Assembly (NCBI RefSeq): GCF_001613325.1
Contig: NZ_BDCD01000032.1
Span: 1-64,000 of the forward strand
Source of the DNA: Nocardia yamanashiensis NBRC 100130
Lineage (GTDB): Bacteria; Actinomycetota; Actinomycetes; Mycobacteriales; Mycobacteriaceae
Length of the DNA: 64,000 nt
Reading direction: 5' to 3'
The position numbers and the translations under genes were made by a program. Below the pieces are notes generated by a model, which was given only the letters and a program-made list of their open reading frames with translations, made no database searches and was not told the DNA's origin. Below are positions 16,616-23,656 of the stretch, piece by piece (positions within the stretch are counted from its first letter, which is position 1; every line of letters begins with the position of its first letter).

Positions 16616-17602
16616 ATGAGCATTCGCCTCGGATATCAGATGCCTAATTTCTCCTACGGAGTGGCGCCGGCCGACCTGTTTCCCGCGGTGGTCGCGCAGG
16701 CGCGGGAGGCCGAAGCGGCGGGGTTCGATGCCGCGTTCGTGATGGATCACTTCTATCAGCTGCCGTTGCTCGGTGCGCCGGGGGAACCGATGCTGGAGGC
16801 GTACACCGCGCTGGCCGGATTGGCCGCCTCGACCGAGCGAATTCAGCTGTCCGCCTTGGTCACCGGGAATACGTACCGGAATCCGGCGCTCACCGCGAAA
16901 ACCGTGACCACGCTGGATGTGGTGAGCCGGGGCCGGGCTGTGCTCGGGATCGGCGCGGGGTGGTTCGAGCTGGAGCATCAGGCTTACGGGTTCGAATTCG
17001 GCACGTTCACCGAACGGTTCGCGCGGCTGGAAGAAGCGTTGCAGATCATTCAGCCGATGCTGCGCGGCGAGCAGCCGACGTTCGAGGGGCGCTGGTATCG
17101 GACCGAGAACGCGCTCAACGAGCCGCGCGTGCGCGATGATCTGCCGATTCTGCTGGGCGGCGGCGGGGAGAAGAAGACGTTCGCGCTGGCGGCGCGATTC
17201 GCCGACCATCTGAACATCATCTGCAACGCTTCCGAACTGCCGCGCAAGGTGGAGGCGCTGCAGGCCCGGCTGGACGAGGCGGGGCGGGCTCCGGAGACCC
17301 TGGAGACCAGCTTCCTGGCGTTCGTCATCGTGGACGAGGACGGCGACCGGGCGCGCAAGACGCAGGCGGAACTGCTGGCGCGCATGGGCGTCGAACTGTC
17401 GGGACTGTCGGCGGAGGAACTGCGGCAGACTCCGGCGGATCGCCAATTCGTCGGCACCCCGGACGAAGTCGCCGAGCAATTGCAGACCCGGGTGCTGGAC
17501 CAGGGCATCGACGGCCTCATCGTCAATCTGGTCACCAACGGTCACGAGCCGGGCGTCGTCGACCTGGCCGGACGCGCCCTCGCACCGCTCGTCCGCGGCT
17601 GA
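16616..17602 (+). CDS. LLM class F420-dependent oxidoreductase
   Basis: A 328-residue luciferase-like monooxygenase-family protein. It begins MSIRLGYQMPNFSYG, then shows the family features GFDAAFVMDHFY, LVTGNTYRNPALTAKTVTTLD, GRAVLGIGAGWFELEH and LLGGGGEKKT. Mycobacterial and nocardial members of this type use coenzyme F420 to transfer hydride to diverse substrates. The substrate here is unknown. The start is set at 16616 because a MerR-type promoter places transcription there. A strong hairpin terminator follows the gene. Confidence 0.85.
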   Translation: MSIRLGYQMPNFSYGVAPADLFPAVVAQAREAEAAGFDAAFVMDHFYQLPLLGAPGEPMLEAYTALAGLAASTERIQLSALVTGNTYRNPALTAKTVTTLDVVSRGRAVLGIGAGWFELEHQAYGFEFGTFTERFARLEEALQIIQPMLRGEQPTFEGRWYRTENALNEPRVRDDLPILLGGGGEKKTFALAARFADHLNIICNASELPRKVEALQARLDEAGRAPETLETSFLAFVIVDEDGDRARKTQAELLARMGVELSGLSAEELRQTPADRQFVGTPDEVAEQLQTRVLDQGIDGLIVNLVTNGHEPGVVDLAGRALAPLVRG

Positions 17603-17617
17603 CTCCGCGCAGAAGAA

Positions 17618-17654
17618 GCCCCGCGGCCGAAACAGCCGCGGGGCGTTCGCTTTT
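17618..17654. terminator. Hairpin terminator between convergent genes
   Basis: GCCCCGCGG (17618-17626) pairs perfectly with CCGCGGGGC (17636-17644) across a nine-base loop, followed by a short T-run (17651-17654). On the other strand the hairpin is followed by a TTCTTC stretch, so it may serve both convergent genes. Confidence 0.75.
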
Positions 17655-17658
17655 CGTA

Positions 17659-19560
17659 TCAGCGCGGCTGCTGCGGGAACCCGCCCTGCTGCGCCGCGTG
17701 GTACCCGAAATCGTCGGCCACCATGGCCGCCAGCTCCAGCAACGCCCGGCGGGTCGGCTTGGACACCAGCTCCAGGTCGATCTCCGCACCCTCGGCCAGA
17801 TGGTCGTCGAACGGCACCACCTGCACGGCCCGGGTGCGATCCAGGAACAGCTTGCGCAGCTGATCCAGATCCACCGTGGACGATCCCTTGCGAGAAGCGT
17901 TGACCACCACCACGGTTCGCTCCACCAGCTTGTGGTAGCCGTGATGATCCAGCCAGTCCAGGGTCGCGGACGCACTGCGCGCCCCGTCGATGGCCGGGGA
18001 GGTCACCAGCACCAGCGAACTGGCCATATCGAGCACGCCGGCCATGGCCGAGTGCATGAGTCCGGTGCCGCAGTCGGTCAGGATGATGTTGTAGAACTGC
18101 TGCAGGATGCCGATGGCCTTGCGGTAGTCGGCCTCGCTGAACGCTTCCGAAACCGCCGGATCCTGTTCGCTGGCAAGCACTTCCAGTCGGCTGGGCGCCT
18201 GCGAGGTGTGGGCGCGCACATCCGAGTACCGGCTGATGTGGTTGTCCTCCAGCAGGTTTCGCACCGTGGAGCGAGTCTGCCGGGGCACGCGATGCGCGAG
18301 CGTCCCGAGGTCCGGGTTGGCGTCGATGGCGATGACGCGGTCACCGCGCAGCGAGGAGAACGTCGAGCCCAGGCCCACCGTGGTGGTGGTCTTGCCGACG
18401 CCGCCCTTCAGCGACAGGATGGCGATCCGATAGTCGCCGCGCACCGGCTGATTCACCCGATCGACCAGCTGCGAATACACCACATCGGCCGGCGATTCGC
18501 CCGGATTGATGGACCCGCCGGACATCTTGTGCACGGCCCGCCGCCAGCCACTGCGCGGCGCCCGGCGCGCCCGCTTCAGCAGGTTCAGGTCATTGACCGA
18601 ATGCCCCGGCGGCGGATTCTGCCCATACCCCGGCTGCGGCCCGAATCCCGGCTGCCCCTGGTTGTTCCAGCCCGGCGGGAAGCCCGGCTGCTGCATCGGC
18701 GGCTGCGGTTGCGCGGGCGGCGGCGACCAGCTGTAGATCGGCCCGCCCGGCTGCTCCCCGGACGGCGCGAACTGGCCCTGCTGGCCCGGCGCGCCGAACT
18801 GTCCTTGCGGACCGGTGTTTTCCGGCCCACCGGGGAACTGTCCCGGCTGCCCACCGGCGGCGTCGGCGGGCTGCTCGGGAAACACCCGCCGCACCATGCC
18901 GTCACTGCCGATCTCCTGCCGGACCTCACCGTAGGGCGTATCGGTCCGGATTTCCCCGTACGACCCGCCCGGCCCCGGAAATGCGCCCGGCGCACCGGAA
19001 TTCGGCGGCGGCGCGAACTGCCCCGCATCCGGCGGCGGATACGCCCCGGTCGGCGGGAACCCCGGCTGCGGCGCTCCCGGGAACGGCCCATTGGGCCCAC
19101 CCGCGAACGGCCCGTCCCCCGGCCCGCCATTGAACGGCCCCGGCCCGCCGTACGGCCCGGCCTGCGGGAACGGCCCACCGGTCGGCGCGAACGGATTCGG
19201 CCCCTCGCCAGGCCCGCCCGGTCCGGCGGCGAACGGATTCGGACCCTCGCCCGGCCCATTCGGCCCGGCGGAGAAGGGATTCGGCATATCGCCCGGCCCG
19301 TACCCCGGCCCGGCGAACGGCCCCGGCTGCCCGGGCCCGGCACCGAACGGCGGCACGCCTTCACCCGGCACCTGCTCGATGGAATCCGGCACCGCGGGGA
19401 AGAACCCCGCCGGCTCCTCGGATTCCCCGGCGGCGTCCGCGGGTTCCGGTTTCACACCGCTCTCGGCCTCGTCCTGCGCCTTTGCAGCCGAAACAACATC
19501 TTCGACGTCCTCGGCCCCATCAACAGGCTTCGAGTCCGATTTCTGATCTTTCGTGGTCAC
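17659..19560 (-). CDS. EspI-like MinD/ParA family ATPase with Pro/Gly-rich N-terminus
   Basis: A 633-residue protein. Residues about 45-330 are Pro/Gly-rich and contain near-repeats built on GPGEGPNPFAAGP and later GQFGAPGQQGQF. From about residue 375 there is a ParA/MinD-type NTPase with deviant Walker A SLKGGVGKTTTT and an IDANPDLGTLAHR loop. This layout matches the mycobacterial ESX-1-associated protein EspI. No ESX genes are visible here, so the link to type VII secretion is only by similarity. Roles in polar growth or secretion control are possible. The start is the GTG at 19560 with GGGGGAC upstream. Confidence 0.78.
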   Translation of the reverse strand: MTTKDQKSDSKPVDGAEDVEDVVSAAKAQDEAESGVKPEPADAAGESEEPAGFFPAVPDSIEQVPGEGVPPFGAGPGQPGPFAGPGYGPGDMPNPFSAGPNGPGEGPNPFAAGPGGPGEGPNPFAPTGGPFPQAGPYGGPGPFNGGPGDGPFAGGPNGPFPGAPQPGFPPTGAYPPPDAGQFAPPPNSGAPGAFPGPGGSYGEIRTDTPYGEVRQEIGSDGMVRRVFPEQPADAAGGQPGQFPGGPENTGPQGQFGAPGQQGQFAPSGEQPGGPIYSWSPPPAQPQPPMQQPGFPPGWNNQGQPGFGPQPGYGQNPPPGHSVNDLNLLKRARRAPRSGWRRAVHKMSGGSINPGESPADVVYSQLVDRVNQPVRGDYRIAILSLKGGVGKTTTTVGLGSTFSSLRGDRVIAIDANPDLGTLAHRVPRQTRSTVRNLLEDNHISRYSDVRAHTSQAPSRLEVLASEQDPAVSEAFSEADYRKAIGILQQFYNIILTDCGTGLMHSAMAGVLDMASSLVLVTSPAIDGARSASATLDWLDHHGYHKLVERTVVVVNASRKGSSTVDLDQLRKLFLDRTRAVQVVPFDDHLAEGAEIDLELVSKPTRRALLELAAMVADDFGYHAAQQGGFPQQPR

Positions 19561-19781
19561 GTGTCCCCCATCTGCTCGACAGCTCGAACAGAGAGCTCGG
19601 CGCTAATGCGACCCAACGCTAGCATCACCAGCTGTTCCGCCTCTCCGTAACTTCAGCGCGCAGCCGGGTGCCGTTGCCAGAAACACACGCGTGCCTGCGG
19701 TCAGGTGCCGAACCGATTTCGGTCGTCCCCGGTGAGTTACCCCGAAACTCCCGAAATCAGTCGTCACCTTGGCATGTACGA

Positions 19782-21578
19782 CTACCGCGCCGCCCGGTTC
19801 ACCGCGGAAACCACGGCGCGCAGCGAGGCGGTGGTGATGGAGGTGGCGATGCCGACGCCCCAGGTCACCTTGTCGCCGATGGCTACCTCGACGTACGAGG
19901 CAGCCTGCGCGTCGTCGCCCGCCGACATGGCGTGTTCGGAGTAGTCCAGGATGCGCACGTCGTAGCCGATGGTCGACAGCGCGTCGACGAACGCGGCCAG
20001 CGGCCCGTTGCCCTCACCGGAGATGGCCTGCTCGACGCCGTCCACCTTCACGACCGCTTCGATGTGGTCCACGCCGCCATCGGTTTCCGAGGCGGTGACC
20101 TTCTGGCGGATGCGCTCCAGCGGCCGGATCGGGGTCAGGTATTCGTCGGCGAAGACGTCCCACATCTCCTTCGGGGTGACCTCGCCGCCTTCCCCGTCGG
20201 TGATGCGCTGGATGGCCTGCGAGAACTCGATCTGCAGGCGGCGCGGCAGCACCAGGCCGTGGTCGGTCTTCATGATGTAGGCGACGCCGCCCTTGCCGGA
20301 CTGCGAGTTCACCCGGATGACGGCCTCGTAGGTGCGGCCGACGTCCTTCGGGTCGATGGGCAGGTACGGGACCTCCCAGGTGATGTCGTCGACATCCGCG
20401 CCCGCCGCGTCGGCGGCGGCCTTCATGGCGTCCAGGCCCTTGTTGATGGCGTCCTGGTGCGACCCGGAGAACGCGGTGTAGACCAGATCGCCGCCGTAGG
20501 GGTGGCGCTCGGCCACGGGCAGCTGGTTGCAGTACTCGACCGTGCGGCGGATCTCGTCGATGTTCGAGAAGTCGATCTGCGGATCCACGCCCCGGGAGAA
20601 CATGTTCATACCCAAGGTCACCAGGCAGACGTTGCCGGTGCGCTCGCCGTTGCCGAACAAGCAGCCCTCGATGCGGTCGGCGCCGGCCTGGTAGCCCAGT
20701 TCGGCGGCGGCCACCGCGGTGCCGCGGTCGTTGTGCGGGTGCAGCGACAGCACGATGGAGTCGCGGCGCTCCAGGTTCCGGTGCATCCACTCGATCGAGT
20801 CGGCGTACACGTTCGGCGTGGCCATCTCGACGGTCGCCGGCAGGTTGATGATCAGCGGCTTCTGCGGGGTCGGCGCGATGATCTCCGAGACCGCGTCGCA
20901 CACCTCCTTGGCGTACTCCAGCTCGGTGCCCGTGTAGGACTCCGGCGAGTACTCGTAGCGCCAGTTGGTGTCCGGGTGCTGCTTCTCGATCTCCAGGCAC
21001 AGCTTGGCGGCATCGGTGGCGATCTTCTTCACCGCGTCGCGCTCGGCGCGGAAGACCACGCGGCGCTGCAGGATCGAGGTGGAGTTGTAGAAGTGCACGA
21101 TCACGTTCGGCGCGCCGGCGCAGGCCTCGAAGGTGCGCTCGATCAGTTCGGGCCGGCACTGCACCAGCACCTGAATGGTGACGTCGTCCGGAATCGCGCC
21201 GTCTTCGATGATCTCGCGCACGAAGTCGAAGTCGGTCTGCGAGGCGGACGGGAAGCCGACCTCGATCTCCTTGTAGCCCATGCGCACCAGCAGGTCGAAC
21301 ATGCGGCGCTTGCGGGCCGGGCTCATCGGGTCGATGAGCGCCTGATTGCCGTCGCGCAAATCCACGGCACACCAGGACGGCGCGCGGTCGATGATCTTGT
21401 CCGGCCAGGTGCGGTCCGGCAGCTCGATGGCCTGGACCTCTTCGGCGAAGGGCCGGTACCGGAACACCGGCATCGAGGAGTTCTTCTGCTTGTTCCAGGC
21501 CGGCTGGTCGGCGGGCGCGGGCTTGCTCGGCGCGGTGATGGTGCGCGAGCCGGATACGAAGGCATCAGCAGGTGACAT
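19782..21578 (-). CDS. leuA: 2-isopropylmalate synthase
   Basis: A 598-residue enzyme that condenses acetyl-CoA with 2-oxoisovalerate, the first committed step of leucine synthesis. The TIM-barrel catalytic part includes DLRDGNQALIDPMSP, the metal-binding HPHNDRGTAVAAAELG and GNGERTGN. The C-terminal LeuA regulatory domain, where leucine binds, includes ISGEGNGPLAAFV and SITTASLRAVVSAVN. It closely matches the mycobacterial LeuA but lacks the tandem 19-residue repeats found near the C-terminus in M. tuberculosis. The ATG at 21578 has a GGAGAG site; a GTG at 21632 in frame is less likely. A leucine leader peptide lies upstream. Confidence 0.96.
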   Translation of the reverse strand: MSPADAFVSGSRTITAPSKPAPADQPAWNKQKNSSMPVFRYRPFAEEVQAIELPDRTWPDKIIDRAPSWCAVDLRDGNQALIDPMSPARKRRMFDLLVRMGYKEIEVGFPSASQTDFDFVREIIEDGAIPDDVTIQVLVQCRPELIERTFEACAGAPNVIVHFYNSTSILQRRVVFRAERDAVKKIATDAAKLCLEIEKQHPDTNWRYEYSPESYTGTELEYAKEVCDAVSEIIAPTPQKPLIINLPATVEMATPNVYADSIEWMHRNLERRDSIVLSLHPHNDRGTAVAAAELGYQAGADRIEGCLFGNGERTGNVCLVTLGMNMFSRGVDPQIDFSNIDEIRRTVEYCNQLPVAERHPYGGDLVYTAFSGSHQDAINKGLDAMKAAADAAGADVDDITWEVPYLPIDPKDVGRTYEAVIRVNSQSGKGGVAYIMKTDHGLVLPRRLQIEFSQAIQRITDGEGGEVTPKEMWDVFADEYLTPIRPLERIRQKVTASETDGGVDHIEAVVKVDGVEQAISGEGNGPLAAFVDALSTIGYDVRILDYSEHAMSAGDDAQAASYVEVAIGDKVTWGVGIATSITTASLRAVVSAVNRAAR

Positions 21579-21623
21579 GGCGATTCTCTCCGAGGGTGTG
21601 ACTGGATCCCAGTAAGTGGGGTA

Positions 21624-21677
21624 GACCGGCACCGCAAAGCCCCGCGACGGGAGCCGGTCCGTATCAGACCCCGTCGC
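21624..21677 (-). promoter_or_regulatory. leuA attenuator: competing hairpins
   Basis: On the minus strand, an eight-base stem (21670-21677 with 21644-21651) encloses one arm of a second, seven-base stem (21653-21659 with 21624-21630). The two cannot form together. They lie directly after the leucine codons of the leader peptide, the arrangement of amino-acid attenuators. No long U-run is visible after the second hairpin, so the termination step is uncertain. Confidence 0.55.
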
Positions 21678-21705
21678 GGCGGCCGAGGAGAAGTGCCCGC
21701 TGCAT
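21664..21705 (-). CDS. Leucine leader peptide of leuA
   Basis: A 13-residue frame, MQRALLLGRRDGV, with three consecutive leucine codons, ending 86 bases upstream of leuA. An in-frame GTG at 21714 would add three residues. A TAAACT -10 element at 21721-21716 puts transcription start only a few bases before the ATG, so translation would begin near the 5' end. Ribosome stalling at the leucine codons when leucine is short would change which downstream hairpin forms. Confidence 0.62.
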   Translation of the reverse strand: MQRALLLGRRDGV

Positions 21706-21777
21706 GATGATCACGAGTTTACAGGGGGGCAATAGAAGCCCGGAAGGCAGGGAGGCGGGAGCCACAGTCCGAGTGTG

Positions 21778-22764
21778 TCACCCATGGGCCGCGGTCGCGC
21801 AAAGTTCGTGGATGAACCGCATTTTGTCCAGCACGGGGTCGGCCAGGACGAAAGGATACAGGTCCGGATGGCCCATCGAGCGATTCATCATATTGAGCGC
21901 CCAGGCCAGCGGCAGCCAGAGTTCGATGATGCGATCGAATCCCGCCCGGCCGGTTTGCGGGCGGTCCAGGGTGGCGCCGGCGGGGGCGAAGCCGAATGCG
22001 GCGGCGGTGTCGAGGGTGTCGCGAATGTGTAGATAGTGGGCGAAGGTCTCGGCCCAGTCCTCGGCGGAATGCATGGTGGCGTAGGACGAGACATAACGGT
22101 CTCCCCACCCGGCCGGCGCGCCTTCGGAGTAGTGCCGGTCCAAGGCCTCCTGATAGTCGGCGAAGGGGTCGCCGAACAGTTCGCGGTAGCGCGCCAGTGC
22201 CTCGTCGCCGGTGACCAGGACCGGGAAGTAGTAGTGGCCGATCTCGTGCCGGAAGTGCCCGAGCAGGGTGCGATACGGCTCGGCCATCTCGACGCGCAGT
22301 TGTTCGCGGTGCACATCGTCGCCCTCGGCCAGGTCCAGGGTGATGACGCCGTTGTGATGGCCGGTGGTGACCGGTTCGTCGCCGCTGGCCAGCAGGTCGA
22401 AGGCGAGGCCGTGTTCCGGGTCGGCGTCGCGGCCGGTGAGCGGCAGGCCGAGCTCGGTGAGCTCCAGCACCAGGCGGCGTTTGGCGGCTTCGGCTTCGGC
22501 GAAGGCGGGCAGCCATTTGTCGTCCTGATCGGCGGGCCGGGTGCGGGTGAGCGCACAGGATTCACAGAGCGCCGCCGCGGAGCCGATGGGAATGAGCCAG
22601 TTGCATTGCGCCACGAACTGATTGGCGCAATGCCGGAATTCGCCGTCCAGCACCACGATCGCGCGGTCGGCGAGCTGGAAGCCGAGCGGGCTGCCGCAGT
22701 TGAGGCAGAGGGTGTTCTCGAAATCCAATTGCTGGCCGCAGTTGGGGCAGTTGAAATCGCGCAT
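21778..22764 (-). CDS. Zinc-ribbon zinc metallopeptidase (COG4307 type)
   Basis: A 328-residue protein, last gene of a four-gene operon. Residues 6-23 are a zinc ribbon (CPNC and CLNC), with further cysteines at 46, 54, 67 and 70 that may form a second metal site. The catalytic HEIGHYYF (H173, E174, H177) is a gluzincin-type HExxH motif. SAEDWAETFAHYLHIRD further on carries the likely third ligand. This matches the putative zinc-binding peptidase family that accompanies ATP-grasp/transglutaminase genes, for example Rv2568c in M. tuberculosis by memory. It may cleave or mature the product of that cluster. It starts seven bases after the transglutaminase stop. Confidence 0.85.
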   Translation of the reverse strand: MRDFNCPNCGQQLDFENTLCLNCGSPLGFQLADRAIVVLDGEFRHCANQFVAQCNWLIPIGSAAALCESCALTRTRPADQDDKWLPAFAEAEAAKRRLVLELTELGLPLTGRDADPEHGLAFDLLASGDEPVTTGHHNGVITLDLAEGDDVHREQLRVEMAEPYRTLLGHFRHEIGHYYFPVLVTGDEALARYRELFGDPFADYQEALDRHYSEGAPAGWGDRYVSSYATMHSAEDWAETFAHYLHIRDTLDTAAAFGFAPAGATLDRPQTGRAGFDRIIELWLPLAWALNMMNRSMGHPDLYPFVLADPVLDKMRFIHELCATAAHG

Positions 22765-22771
22765 GCTCGGG

Positions 22772-23656
22772 CTATACCTCGATCGGGGCGACATCCACCG
22801 AGACCGTGATGGTGGATTCCTTGGCATCGGTGTAGATGATTCCGCGCAGTGGCGGGACGTCGGCGTAGTCGCGACCCCAGGCGACGGTGACATAGCGTTC
22901 GTCGGCGAATTGGTCGTTGGTGGGATCGAATCCGAGCCAGCGGCCGTCCGCGCCGCCGTCGCCGGGAAGCCAGACCGCGGCCCAGGCGTGGGTGGCGTCC
23001 ACACCGACCAGTCGCTCCTTTCCGGGTGGTGGATCGGTGGCGAGATAGCCCGAGACGTAGCGGGCCGCCAGGCCCTGCGAGCGCAGGCAGGCGATGCCGA
23101 GACGGGCGAAGTCCTGACAGACCCCGGTGCGGGCGGCGAAGACATCGGCGACGCGGGTGCTGACATTGGTGGAACCGGACTCGTAGGTGAAGTCGGTATT
23201 GATGCGCGTGGTGAGTTCGGCGACGGCGTCCGGCAGCGGGCGGCCGGGCGGGAAGGATTCGGCGGCGTAGGCGGCGACCTCGGGAATGATCTCGGGGGGA
23301 TTCAGGTCCAGGGTGAATTCGACTGCGAGCGGGCCGTTTCCGATCCCCGGGCGGGCCTGCTCCCAGGGCAGGGCGGGCGGCGGCGGAGGCGGCGGTTCGA
23401 CGTCGATGACGGAGACGCCGGTGACTTCCAGGCGTTCGTGTTCGGCGGTGACGTGGAAGTAGAGGGTGGTGTTGCCGTAGACATCCGAGCCCACCGACCG
23501 GTCGGATGGCACCGGGTCGACCTGCACCTCGTGGGAGAGCAGCCGCTGGCCTGGGTATTCGCGCGGGGTCAGGTAGGCGCGGCCGTAGGAGCTGGTGACG
23601 GCATCGGAGTACACGTAGACGGTGCGATGCAGCACCCGGTAGCGCCGCCCGCTCAT
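22772..23656 (-). CDS. Transglutaminase-like protein with bacterial N-terminal domain
   Basis: A 294-residue protein. The first 90 residues form the bacterial transglutaminase N-terminal beta domain (YRVLHRTVYVYSDAVTSSYGRAYLTP). The papain-like catalytic core follows with GVCQDFARLGIACLR (Cys near 179), VDATHAWAAVWLP (His near 220) and WLGFDPTND (Asp near 241), so the triad is intact. Such enzymes act as peptidases or transferases on amide bonds. Its ATG overlaps the stop of the ATP-grasp gene by four bases, showing translational coupling and a shared task. Confidence 0.88.
   Translation of the reverse strand: MSGRRYRVLHRTVYVYSDAVTSSYGRAYLTPREYPGQRLLSHEVQVDPVPSDRSVGSDVYGNTTLYFHVTAEHERLEVTGVSVIDVEPPPPPPPALPWEQARPGIGNGPLAVEFTLDLNPPEIIPEVAAYAAESFPPGRPLPDAVAELTTRINTDFTYESGSTNVSTRVADVFAARTGVCQDFARLGIACLRSQGLAARYVSGYLATDPPPGKERLVGVDATHAWAAVWLPGDGGADGRWLGFDPTNDQFADERYVTVAWGRDYADVPPLRGIIYTDAKESTITVSVDVAPIEV

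Noticed and set aside
19782..19900. Tandem repeats near the leuA 3' end as in M. tuberculosis
   Set aside because: The C-terminus runs straight from YVEVAIGDKVTWGVG into the final helix, with no repeat units.
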